23,561 nt of DNA from Purshia tridentata (GCA_003254885.1 QANT01004828.1:1-23561); one strand, 5' to 3'. Numbered from the stretch's first letter, positions 1-10,734 are shown. The notes: generated by a model not told the origin, from the sequence alone. Program-made: numbers and translations.

Positions 1-1042
1 CTAAAAAATGGGGCTAAGAAAATAGCATTTGATGCTTGTGCTTGATGATAGATGTCCCCTAAAAAAAAATAAAATTATATATATATATATTCTGTCTTTT
101 TCTAAGGAGGACATGCACAAATTTTAAAATTTATAGATCTGATAGAGTGTTGACACTGGATCGATGAGAGTGGATTCCATACTTTACTTGGTAGCTATTT
201 TGGTACCAAGCTTTTGATCTAAGCCATTGAAGAAAGAGTAAAGAGAGAGAAAAATGGAAAGAGTAACAATTTCAATGACTTCGATAAAAAGACTAGTACC
301 AAAATGAGTACTAAACAAAGTGTGAAATTCACTCTCTTGCGCCAACACTGTATCGACACAAATTTCAAGTATTGAAATATGTTACAGCTAGTTCAAATAT
401 ATTACAAGTTCATATCGGTATCCTGTTGGCACCATGTCATCAACATTCACAAATTCAAAATTTACAAATATCCTCTCTAAAAAAAACCCTATATATATAC
501 ACGCACAAAAAACTTCAATTAGTGGATCTTAGTGAGCATTCTAACCATTAACGCCTGAATTAATTTCATAGTAGCAAATTAGTCTCCAAACAGAGACTTC
601 ACAGTTCAGACCATACCAATGAGTCACATCTGCCACCTCTCCCACATAAAATTAGACTACTTGTAACTTTTAAATGTAAGACCAGTACTTACAACTCAGT
701 TCTATAAATTATTAAATTTGATGATGATGATAATGAAGCAAAAGAACCTGACATTTGTAGCAGAAAATCCAAGCGCTGGGAGACATCTGTTTTTCATGCA
801 TACACTCTCTCTCTCTCGCTCTGTTTCCCTGGACCCTACCTCTGGTCACAACCACATGCATAGCTCTTCGTCCATACACACAAACCGTACATAATTCTCT
901 ATTTATCTCTAGACAAAACCCATTTGCAATTTTGCAGAAAGTCTCTTCCTCTTGCTCCTTACAAGGAAGCTAGCTATTATCTAAGTTAGCTGCATTAATA
1001 ATAAACTCTGGTTTCCGTTTGGAGCTTTGAAATTTAGTAATC
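1..1042 (+). promoter_or_regulatory. Upstream region and promoter of STP-A
   Basis: No gene is visible in this stretch. It is AT-rich, with a short TA microsatellite near 76-90. Close to the gene there is a CT tract at 804-817 and a TATA-like TATTTATC at about 899-906, some 140 bases before the ATG at 1043. That is a reasonable distance for a plant core promoter plus 5' leader. The paralogue downstream has the same arrangement, a CT tract and then a TATA box, which suggests that the duplication carried its core promoter along. The TATA assignment is inferred from position and composition only. Confidence 0.45.
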
Positions 1043-4000
1043 ATGGCTAAGGAGGGTTATTCCTTGTCTGTAGAATCACCTGCAGAAGCGAAGATCACAC
1101 CAGTTGTCATCATTTCATGCATACTCGCCGCCACCGGAGGCCTCATGTTTGGTTACGAGATCGGTATTTCTGGTTAGTGTCTCAGAAAATACTCACTTTT
1201 GTTTTGAGTTCTGGAGTTTATCTATGATACAGAGTTGGAATGTAAAATGAAAATTTGAAAACTAAATCTTTTTCATTTTTATTTTTAGAATTTTTAGAAA
1301 TTTAATTCTCGACTAGTATTGAAACGCACTTTTCGATAGAAGCTCAAGAGTGTTACATTTCTACATTCTAGAAAAAAAACTAAAAAATAAAAGTCTTTAA
1401 ATAAAGGAAATTATGAGTAGTTTTTAAAATTTGATGGAAAATGAGGGAAAAATGGTTAATGAAAAGGGCTAGTTTTAAAAAAGTGTGTGTGTTATATCTC
1501 TAAAAGTAGCTTTTGTTACTGATTTGATGATGCAGGAGGTGTGACATCCATGCCGGGTTTCTTGAAACAGTTCTACCCGGATGTGTACTCAAGCATACAG
1601 AAACATAAGATCAATAGCAACTATTGTAAATACAACAATCAAGGCCTGCAGTTGTTCACATCATTGCTTTACCTTGCTGCTCTGGTGGCAACCTTCTTCG
1701 CATCATACACTACCAAAAGGCTAGGCAGGAAGATAACCATGTTGATGGCTGGGGTTTTCTTTATAGTTGGTACAATTCTTAATGCTGCATTTCTAAACCT
1801 TGTGGTGGTCTTCATTGGGAGGATCTTTCTTGGCTGTGGAATTGGTTTTGCTAATCAGGTTTTTTTTCTTCTTCTTCTTCTTCTTGCTAGTTTTACAATC
1901 TAATAACAATCCATTTTCTTGACCAAATAATTTGGTTATTGGTATATTGTTAGAAATATATATGAGATGGCCTAAATTTGAACAAATGAAACTAAGCTTA
2001 GGATGCAATTTCAAATCCCATATTCCTAAAGCATTTTTGTTTGGGAAACTTAGGGTTTGTCTGACTTTTTTGAGAAACTTTGGAATGAGCTTTAGAGCTG
2101 GCTTAAAATATCATTTCAAAATTCTAAAACAGAGAGATTTTAAGAAAAACGTCCAACTATTGGTCGTCACTATGACGCACCACTACCAGCACCATTGCCA
2201 CCTGCATCGTTCCATGCCAGTATCACCACCTTCTCGTAGTTGATGCCACCACCACTACCAACACAGACATCCATGCGGAGAAATCTGATGCTCCACGCTA
2301 CTCGAGACATGATATGAAAATTTTAGCCCATTTTGTAATAGCTTAAGTTTTTGGGGTCTAGTATCATGAACCTCCAACCCAATCCCTCGCTTATTTTCAC
2401 TTAGTTTCTGTAAAGTGGGGTTGCACTTATACCACCTATAGGATGAGACAACTAAAACTTTTGGGGTCTAGTATGTGATTTTCTCCAATAGGAGCTTCAG
2501 TCTTCATTTTTGCTTTTTAAGCCATATGCATTCCCCCCCAATTTCCTCACCAAGCAGTTTCGATGTTTTGCAGGCTGTCCCACTTTTCCTTTCCGAGATT
2601 GCACCCACAAGAATTCGTGGAGGACTTAACATACTCTTCCAGCTTAATGTAACCATTGGAATTCTTTTTGCGAGCCTTGTCAACTATGGTGCTGCTAAGT
2701 ATGTCCCAACTTCTCCTTTGTTGAAACACTAATACATATTGAAGAATACCAACAAATAAGATTAGGCTCCCAATTATCAATTTTGTTGGGAATGAAATAT
2801 TTACAGCATAATCTTGTGCTTAACCACTATCTACTAATTAAAATGGACTCTGCCAACACAGAATCAAAGGGGGATGGGGTTGGAGGCTATCATTGGGTCT
2901 AGCAGGTGTTCCTGCACTTATGCTAACCTTGGGGTCCCTCATTGTGGTAGACACTCCTAACAGTTTGATACAACGCGGTAAATTGGAGGAAGGAAAAGCA
3001 GTGCTTCGAAAGATTAGGGGCACTGATAACATTGAAGCAGAATTCTTGGAGCTAGTTGAGGCAAGTCGCGTAGCCAAAGAAGTAAAGCACCCCTTTAGAA
3101 ATCTCCTTAAGCGTAGAAATCGGCCTCAACTGGTCATTGCAATAGCAATGCAGGTCAGTTTTTGTCTCTCTACCTCATCAACCTCATTTGAGTACATTGG
3201 TTAGTAACTTGAAGAATAGTAGTAGGAGAACGAGGATTAATTAATGATATTTGTACCCTCTCAACTGACCATTGTCCCAACACACAACAAGTGAGATTCA
3301 CACGGATAGGTTTCCATCTTTATTAAAGATGATAAACAGGATGGTCAGTTGAGATGATACAAATAGTTTTATTCATAGTACCTAGTGTACCATTTTTGTT
3401 GATAGTGTTTGCTAATGTTTGTTACAGATCTTCCAACAATTCACAGGCATTAATGCAATAATGTTCTATGCTCCGGTTTTATTCGCCACCATGGGTTTTG
3501 GCAACAATGCTTCCCTTTATGCTGCTGTTATTACAGGAGCTGTCAATCTGCTCGCCACTGTTGCATCTATCTTCGTGGTTGACAAACTTGGTCGTCGCAT
3601 GCTCTTATTAGAAGCTGGCGTCCAAATGTTACTATCTCAATTAGTCATTGCAATAGTGCTAGCCTTCAAGGTTAAGGACCACTCTAGTAATCTATCTAAT
3701 GGTTTGGCAATCTTGGTTGTGTTCATGGTGTGCACTTTCGTCGCCGCCTTTGCTTGGTCTTGGGGACCTCTCGGGTGGCTAATCCCTAGCGAGACATTTC
3801 CACTGGAGACCCGCTCAGCTGGGCAGAGTGTGACAGTTTTTTTCAACATGCTCTGCTGTTTTCTAATAGGACAAGTCTTCCTCTTGATGCTTTGTAGTTT
3901 GAAGTATGCCATCTTCTTGTTCTTCTCTGCTTGGGTGTTGGCCATGTCACTCTTTGTGCTGTTTCTAATCCCCGAGACAAAAAATGTTCCTATTGAAGAA

Positions 4001-4081
4001 ATGACAGAGAGAGTATGGAAGAAACATTGGTTTTGGAAGAGATTTATGGATGACAATGAGGGTGATGGCGGAGTTAACTAA
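1043..4081 (+). CDS. STP-A: STP13-like H+/hexose symporter (five exons)
   Basis: Exons are 1043-1172, 1536-1858, 2574-2698, 2862-3153 and 3428-4081. All introns are GT-AG and the phases join to a 507-residue protein, near the usual STP length. It is a major facilitator protein of the sugar porter family, expected to have 12 membrane helices and to import hexoses with protons at the plasma membrane. Conserved STP motifs are GGLMFGY, GGVTSM, NYCKY (lid Cys74), [21 protein letters not shown], the PETPNS-like DTPNS loop, [37 protein letters not shown] and a C-terminal [20 protein letters not shown]. The overall pattern is closest to Arabidopsis STP13 (grape HT5, wheat Lr67), from memory of those proteins. 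Odd points: residue 39 is Glu where the family has the proton-coupling Asp; residue 77 is Asn instead of Asp in CKYDNQ; helices 10-11 diverge from the consensus; and the intron 2 donor is weak. The C-tail is about 20 residues shorter than in STP13. The family is certain; activity is not. Confidence 0.93.
1859..2573 (+). repeat. STP-A intron 2: polypyrimidine start and internal 16-bp direct repeat
   Basis: This 715-bp intron opens directly after the donor with a T run and a CTT repeat (1859 to about 1887). A 16-bp sequence, TTTTGGGGTCTAGTAT, occurs at 2349-2364 and again at 2459-2474, with a 110-bp period. The matching intron of the paralogue is only 92 bp, so the extra length was gained here or lost there. 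No TIRs, poly-A tail or coding sequence explain it. The ORFs that cross it are chance readings. Confidence 0.6.
3249..3364. mobile_element. Foldback (MITE-like) element in STP-A intron 4
   Basis: The segment starts and ends with 24-bp arms (3249-3272 and 3341-3364) that are inverted complements at 22 of 24 positions. The centre holds a second small palindrome (CATCTTT-ATTA-AAGATG). The whole is about 116 bp and would fold into one long hairpin. The size and terminal inverted repeats resemble a MITE or foldback element. The matching intron of the paralogue is only 89 bp and lacks it, which supports insertion after the duplication. I see no clear target duplication, so the superfamily stays open. 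Confidence 0.5.
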
Positions 4082-5251
4082 TACTGACACTGATGATTGG
4101 AAGAGAAACTAATCTGCAAATTATTAACTAATAATCCCATTCACCATATGTTAGAGCTCTCGAACTTTTGATCGAGTATGTCCAAGTGCTTAAGTGGTCT
4201 TTCATTTAAGTGGACTTTGGATATGAACATTTCATTTTAATCAAGTCTTTAATTGGTGATTGAGTAAGTTAAATGTGGGATGCATGTTCTATTATATTGA
4301 TTACTTTACTTGATTGACATTGCCCGATGACTTCGTATATATTTGTCCTATGCTCTGATATCCAAAAAAGCAAAAAAGTTCTGCAAAAAGCTCTAATTAA
4401 TTCTCAATAGCCCATATCTCATTTACTCTTTGGCGCACAAGAGTTTCTTCCTCGCAAGCAATAACCGGTTAGACCCTGTTTGGTAATTGTCCAAAATTTC
4501 AAAAATTTAAGTTTCATAATTTTCGGGATTTTAAATCCCATAATTTGTGATATTTAATTGTCGAAATCGTAGAATTAACTCATATGATCATATGATGCCA
4601 TAATCTTAGAATTTGTGATATTTTAAATCCCGTAAATTGGTGATAACAAAAAAAAAGAAGGATCTTTCTAAGATTTAAACTCTTCAAATCAGAATAGGAT
4701 GCCATTTATTGACCTCCACAAAATGATGAAATTTCAGTAACCATATGATAAGTCCACGAAGAAAAACAATTAGACGGACGAAATGAACCCATAAATATCA
4801 TTACAACTTACAACGAAGCTCACTAAAATTCATGCACGCTGAAATAACAATGTTGTTATTGAGAATACATACACTCAATTCAAGGTTCTCACTTATCGTT
4901 GTTTGATTAGAAACAACTATTTACATTAATTTGTTCAAGTGAGATTTTGTGGAAATTATCTTTTTGTAAATATGAATTTATTATCCTAAGTTACAGTCCA
5001 CCAAACCATACTCTTCAGAATACCATAACTTGAACCATATGGGCAAAAGCCTTACAAGTCAATGGGTTTCTTGGGCAAACACACATTCAGCATAGGCTTA
5101 GAGATTCAAAGAACCCAGGAACTAACTTGGATAAACATGAGCAAGCCCTCCATGGTTCCTATTTATTGGGTTCTCGAAAAAATTGAATTTGTGGCTTGGG
5201 AAAAATATAGGCAAATCACAATATATATGAGTTCATTTTGTTGATTTTTCA
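4082..5251. other. Intergenic: STP-A 3' flank
   Basis: This holds the 3' untranslated region of STP-A and AT-rich spacer. A 14-bp sequence, AATTTGTGATATTT, is repeated at 4542-4555 and 4610-4623. The phrase CCCTGTTTGGTAA near 4475-4487 resembles the ends of some plant hAT MITEs, but no matching inverted end was found. No coding segment looks real. Confidence 0.5.
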
Positions 5252-5396
5252 ATATATATAAATTTGAGGTTGTTGTTGGGTAGCTCAGTTGGTAGGGTCC
5301 TGAAATTATCCATTTGCATTCAAGTTCAATCATTCCTCTCCCAAATGGCTCTATATTTTGATAAAATAAAAAAAACAATTATATATATGAATTTGA
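5252..5396 (+). mobile_element. tRNA-derived SINE with near-perfect target duplications
   Basis: The body at 5268-5380 has an RNA polymerase III A box like a tRNA (GGGTAGCTCAGTTGGTAGGG, 5278-5297). About 40 bases on is a degenerate B box (AAGTTCAATCATTCC, about 5322-5336), and the body ends in an A-rich tail (ATAAAATAAAAAAAACAATT, 5361-5380). It is flanked by 16-bp repeats that differ at one base (5252-5267 and 5381-5396), as expected of L1-type target-site duplications. The flanks are AT-rich, which weakens that last point. A decayed tRNA gene is less likely because the acceptor stem does not close. Confidence 0.55.
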
Positions 5397-6077
5397 ATAA
5401 TGAATAATGTTCTTAATTTGCGCAACCTCATATGGATAAATTTTCCCTCTCGCCCAAAAAAAAAGGTAACCTTATATGGATAAATGGTAGGTACATGTAA
5501 AGGGTAACAAATTTGTGTTATAGCCTTATTATTGATTATTGTTTTGGGCAATAATATTACAATGCCACCAAACGTTTATTGAAATTTTAGTTGGCAAAAC
5601 TTAGATAAGAACAAATGAAAATACTACTACATAATTACGTGGCTATCGAATCAACCAATTAGTAATCTGGTCACATTATTTCTTCATACAATATTGAAGG
5701 GATTTCAAGTTTAATTTCCCTCCCCCCAAACAAAAAAAAAAAACAAAAAGACTCTCGAAATTTTGGGATTCGAATTTGGATTTAGTTCATTCAGTATTAT
5801 TCTCGTTTGGGTTGGGAAACATTGTATATGGACAAAATCTCCATCCTCGGATATAATTTCATCATCAACTCCGAGTATAATGGATATTGAAAAAGGAAAA
5901 TTAATCCAAAACATTCCCAATGCATATTTGTCTGGATATATAATTATCCTATATTGACCTGTTTAATTAGAGATATATATCTCAATGACTAATTACCATA
6001 GATTATGCCAGGTGGAATGATCCTGGCCATGAACTCTAACTAAATCATCCTTTTTTCTTGTCCCTCACTCTTAGGTC
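5397..6077. other. Intergenic: distal promoter of STP-B
   Basis: AT-rich spacer with no convincing coding sequence. A W-box (TTGACC) lies at 5954-5959, about 140 bases before the TATA box of STP-B. W-boxes bind WRKY factors and STP13 genes are stress- and pathogen-induced in Arabidopsis, so it may matter, but a six-base motif is expected often by chance. Confidence 0.35.
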
Positions 6078-6100
6078 CTCTCTCTCTCTCTCTTATATAA
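6078..6100 (+). promoter_or_regulatory. STP-B core promoter: CT tract and TATA box
   Basis: A CT tract (6078-6093) runs straight into TATATAA (6094-6100). The ATG lies 107 bases downstream, leaving room for a short 5' leader beginning near 6125-6130. CT/GA tracts are common in plant core promoters and can bind BBR/BPC proteins. Upstream of STP-A the CT tract lies about 80 bases before a weaker TATA box. Confidence 0.6.
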
Positions 6101-6206
6101 TCCCCTCATGCACACGCCTAGTTTCATAGTCTCTTTATCCTCATTGCCCTCTAAATACATAAGAATTAAGGTGTAGCTAAGTTTGAGTACGTAAGAGGTA
6201 GAAACC

Positions 6207-8899
6207 ATGGCGGGGGGATTTGGGGCTCAAACGTCTGGTGGCGGAGACTTTGCCGCAAAGATCACACCGCTTGTGGTCATTTCTTGCATAATGGCCGCTA
6301 GTGGAGGCCTCATGTTCGGTTATGACGTTGGTATTTCTGGTACGTGTCTTAGCCTAATTCTTTATAGTCATTTTTTTTTATTGAATCATATTCAGAGAAT
6401 TCGAGATCTTGATCATGTAGAGATTATTACTCTTAACAACTGAACACACTCTTTATTATTGTTTGATATATATATATATATCTATATATCCTGGTCCTAG
6501 CACTTTTTTTTTTTTAAAAAAAAGAAAGCCAGAAGGCTGATCTCCTGGCACCCTTTGATGAGGGTTTGGAAGTGATCAATCCCTTTTTCTCATTTCCAGA
6601 GTGGTGTCTTTGTACACTCAATAATGGATCTCAAATGTTTGTAGTAGTTTTTGGTATATATGTAAAAAATTTTGAGAGAATAGTATACTTTTTCATATTT
6701 TTGATTTTTTACATGAACTTGACGCTTACATAAACTGTACTTATGTATTATTTATGATTTAGAAGGTTGTGCCAATTTTTAGGTTAATTTGGAGCGTAAA
6801 AAGTCCAAATCAAACGTACAATTTGATCCCTAGTAAACTACTTTTGTTAATACCACCAGTCAAAGGCTATAACTAAGGATCTTATGCAATCAAAAAATAA
6901 CTAGGGATTTTATTTTTCTGTTCGGTAGGAGCTGGGCTTGGGCTACCCCAATTGAGCCAACCAAGAAAACATTCCCATTAGCCCATCCCAACTCACAATT
7001 CTGGCTCTACTTCTTATGATATAGTGCTATTTAGTTTTGCAATCACGTTAATTTCTTTTCATAGCTTAAAATGTTTTTGTTTTTCCCCACCTACATTGAG
7101 CTTTGTTTACTCAAAATCTTTCTTTTAGAAAAAAAAAAATCATTGGTATGATTAATGTTGTTAATTAATTTGATGCAGGGGGTGTTACATCCATGCCTGA
7201 CTTCCAGAAGAAATTTTTTCCGGTTGTCTATAAGAAAACTCATGAGCCAGGACTTGACAGCAATTACTGTAAATATGATAACCAAGGCCTACAATTGTTC
7301 ACATCTTCACTGTACCTCGCTGCTTTGACATCCACCTTCATTGCATCGTACACAACCCGAACGCTGGGCCGAAAGCTAACAATGCTGGTTGCTGGGATTT
7401 TCTTTATAGCCGGAACAGTTTTTAATGCTGCGGCTCATAACCTTGCCATGCTTATTATAGGGAGGATCTTACTCGGTTGTGGTGTTGGTTTTGCTAACCA
7501 GGTAACTTTTACATCTTTTCCTCAGTCATTAATTAGTCATTACTATCAACAGCTAGTCTAATATTTGTTTTCATTTGTGTGTATGTTCATCAGGCTGTGC
7601 CACTATTCCTTTCTGAGATTGCACCCACAAGAATTCGTGGGGCACTGAACATACTCTTCCAGCTCAATGTCACCATTGGCATTCTCTTTGCAAACCTTGT
7701 CAATTATGGCACTAATAAGTAAGCCCAGTTCTCTCCAACTGAAAACAAGGCCAGATATATAGCTGCTTTATTATATGATATATTAGCTTAATTAATAGCA
7801 AGAGTAGGTCTTTTCTTTGTGTTTGAACCATTATCAGTAATTATATATATGATATTTTATTTTGAAACTACAGAATTTCAGGGGGATGGGGATGGAGGCT
7901 ATCACTGGGTTTGGCTGGCATTCCAGCATGTTTGCTAACCTTGGGGTCTCTCATTGTGGTAGACACTCCCAACAGTTTGATCTCACGTGGTAAGTTAGAG
8001 GAAGGCAAAGCAGTTCTTAAAAGGATTCGGGGTGTCGACAATGTCGAACCAGAGTTCTTAGAAATTGTTGAGGCAAGCCAGATGGCTAAAGAAGTCAAGC
8101 ATCCCTTGAGAAATATCCTCAAACGCAGGAACAGGCCTCAACTTGTCATTGCAGTTTGTATGCAGGTCATCAATTAACTAACTAATGACTTCATTAATAG
8201 AGGCTTTGTCCATTCGGTGTTGGGACTAATATGCTGAACTAATGTTTGCTACAGGTTTTCCAGCAATTCACAGGCATTAATGCAATCATGTTTTACGCTC
8301 CAGTTTTGTTCCAAACTTTGGGATTCAAGAACGATGCTTCTCTGTACTCAGCCGTTATAACAGGAGCTGTGAATGTCCTTTCAACTCTGGTATCAATCAT
8401 ATTCGTGGACAAAGCTGGGCGTCGTGTGCTTCTTCTAGAAGCAGGCGTACAAATGTTTCTTTCCCAATTGGTGGTAGCAATAATTTTGGGACTGAAAGTG
8501 AAGGACCACTCAGACAGCCTCACACACGGGCTTGCAATTCTGGTGGTGATCATGGTGTGCACCTTTGTGTCGGCGTTCGCATGGTCTTGGGGGCCTCTCG
8601 GGTGGTTGATCCCTAGCGAGACGTTTCCACTAGAAACCCGGTCGGCCGGGCAGAGTGTGACAGTGTGTGTCAACATGCTCTTCACATTCATCATAGCGCA
8701 GGCCTTCCTCTCAATGCTATGCCACTTGAAGTTTGGCATTTTCTTGTTCTTCACGGCTTGGGTGTTTGTCATGACACTCTTTGTGGTTTTCCTAATTCCT
8801 GAGACCAAGGGTGTCCCCATTGAAGAGATGACAGATATAGTGTGGAAGCGACATTGGTTCTGGAAGAGATTTATGGATGAGGATGACCAATTAAGATAA
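6207..8899 (+). CDS. STP-B: STP13-like H+/hexose symporter (five exons)
   Basis: Exons are 6207-6339, 7179-7501, 7594-7718, 7874-8165 and 8255-8899. All introns are GT-AG, giving 505 residues. Exons 2, 3 and 4 have exactly the lengths of those in STP-A (323, 125, 292) and all phases match, so the two are tandem duplicates. The protein has the full STP signature: FGYD with the proton-coupling Asp40, lid Cys in [40 protein letters not shown] for sugar binding, [21 protein letters not shown] with the second lid Cys, and [12 protein letters not shown]. Thr484 matches the Thr485 of Arabidopsis STP13 phosphorylated by BAK1 (numbering by alignment from memory). The expected role is high-affinity import of hexoses with protons at the plasma membrane. 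In this subfamily that serves sugar retrieval under stress and in defence. The start is the first ATG after the TATA box. The short C-tail, ending DEDDQLR, is the main difference from Arabidopsis STP13. Confidence 0.95.
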
Positions 8900-10067
8900 A
8901 GCCAATGGGCTTCCTTGAATTTAATTTAATCCTTTTAATAATTTTATTTAGCAAAACAAATGTCCTCAGCTCATTTTTCCTTTGAGTTAATACTATTTGC
9001 TAGATTGTATATATTTCAGCTGGAACCAACTTTTGTAGTGTCGTGGGGCACTGCTATAAAACTATATATCTAGTTTTAATAAGTCCATGATGATCGGTTT
9101 TGCCATTTTCCTTGTATAATGGCGAGTGGAGTTCCATGAGCACATTTGAATGGAAGGATGGGAATGGGGATGAGGATATATCATATATAAGGCTTAGATT
9201 ATTAAGTATATTGTAAATCAGGGACGATGCTAGTCATTTGTATATTGGCTGTTTATATTGATGAGTATAAATAAAGAGTACGTTGGGTTTGATTCTTTGT
9301 GAACTTGACAAAAAGTATGAGGTGAAGAGTTGATTAAAAAAAAAAAACAATAAAGAAAAAGAGGAAACATTATCAGTTTCTGTTATTCTGTTAACAGATT
9401 TTAAAACATCAATATTTCCCCCTTAATCCTAATTTCCTGCCACAACTAAAAATACTGCAATCTTTTTGAATAAACCTATGCATGTATGCTTTGTTATTAC
9501 TTTGGGTACGTGTTAATTTGGATTTGGGCCAACTCATAAGCCGAATCGTGCAAAGGGGTGTCTTCTTCTTTGAGCCCGAGCCCCGTCCCAGATATGTGTG
9601 AAATTTACCATGCACCATTTAAATGGATTATGTTGATCGATATTTATCGGTTAACTTCAGGTCCAATTTAACAAATTGAGGGTGTCAACTCCTCTTGGTT
9701 TACAACCATAACTACACCTGTAAAATCATTGAATTTAGATCGATCGAGTCGATCCAAATTTATATTAGAATTCATTTATTATCGGATTATCAGATTTTGA
9801 TTGTATTTATATTATTAAATTCAACAATTAATATCGTATTAGAATTGAATTTTAATTAAATTTATTTAGAGATGTAGACATGATTAGACTTGCAATAATA
9901 CTATTCATTATACTAGTATTAAGTTCAGAGTACTTTATTTTAAGAGTTTTCTTTTTTAAGTATAAAACAACAAAACCCACTTTTAGCCGGCCCATTTACA
10001 AAAAAAAACAGTGATTGGGCCAGTCCATTTTTAATGAGTTAAGTGCTTGACACCTTCATTAAGCGGG
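8900..10067. other. Intergenic: STP-B 3' flank
   Basis: This begins with the 3' untranslated region. An AATAAA at 9270-9275 could be a poly-A signal, though it is about 370 bases after the stop; plant signals are loose and nearer ones are possible. The rest is AT-rich spacer with homopolymer runs. The ORF near 9409-9618 on the minus strand is not convincing. Confidence 0.4.
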
Positions 10068-10560
10068 TTAGCTTTAATCCTCGTTTGATTTTTTAAGTTG
10101 GAAAATAGTACAAAATACTCTATTTACATTAATCTGTTTTTTTTTTTAAAAAAGACCTCAACAAGCAGTTGGCACAAAAAACATAAAAGAATTAAAACGT
10201 GGGCTTTATTTGTAGAAAGTGACCTTTCTTGACATTGCAACATTTTATGTGGACTTTATTTGGATAAAGAGTTCAAAAGTGGATTTTAGATCAAATAATC
10301 AACTGTTATTTTAATGTCATTCAGTTGATATATATATTATTTTTAATGTTAAACTTATATAAATATGAATAGTTATTTAAGTATATTTCCCTGGTATAAA
10401 AAAATACAAATTATTTTACACACACATATATATAATAATTATTAAAAATATAAAAAATACATAAAATAGTATATTTGGTCACTATTAAACCGGATCGGAT
10501 TAGCTTTAATTCACATTTGATTTTTAAGTTAGAAAAGAGTGCAAATAGTCTAATTACATT
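10068..10560 (+). repeat. Diverged direct repeat pair
   Basis: A roughly 62-bp block at 10068-10130 beginning TTAGCTTTAAT recurs at 10500-10560, in the same orientation with about 80% identity by eye. Both end with a TTTACATT or TTACATT stretch. The 370 bases between are very AT-rich and hold no ORF. The pair could be the ends of a small LTR-like element or the result of an old local duplication. No PBS or PPT is visible. Confidence 0.45.
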
Positions 10561-10724
10561 TAAAAGCGCTGTGGACTCGGGCTCTTAAAACAGTTTAGGT
10601 AGAAAAAAAGAAAAAGACGTCCTTTTCGATAACGAAATAGAGTTGTATATGAATTCTGCATGTCTGTTAATGATGTGGGTTTCTTGGTATGAAGCAGATA
10701 CTTAGGGGTTTGTTTAAAATTGTT

Positions 10725-10734
10725 TATATATATA
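10725..10734 (+). promoter_or_regulatory. TATA box of the F-box gene
   Basis: TATATATAAG lies 66-75 bases before the ATG at 10800. If transcription starts about 30 bases downstream, the earlier in-frame ATG at 10689 falls outside the transcript. This is the main reason for choosing 10800 as the start of the next gene. Confidence 0.45.

Noticed and set aside
1793..2243. ORFs on both strands across STP-A intron 2
   Set aside because: They are chance readings of a polypyrimidine repeat and intron sequence, with no domain and no transcript logic.
4475..4750. A MITE beginning CCCTGTTTGGTAA
   Set aside because: No inverted partner end or target duplication could be found.
5278..5340. A functional tRNA gene
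   Set aside because: The A box is good, but the B box is degenerate, the acceptor stem does not close, and an A-rich tail with flanking repeats points to a SINE.
8293..8820. A 175-codon minus-strand ORF across the last exon of STP-B
   Set aside because: Antisense shadow of a conserved exon; a similar shadow occurs in STP-A.
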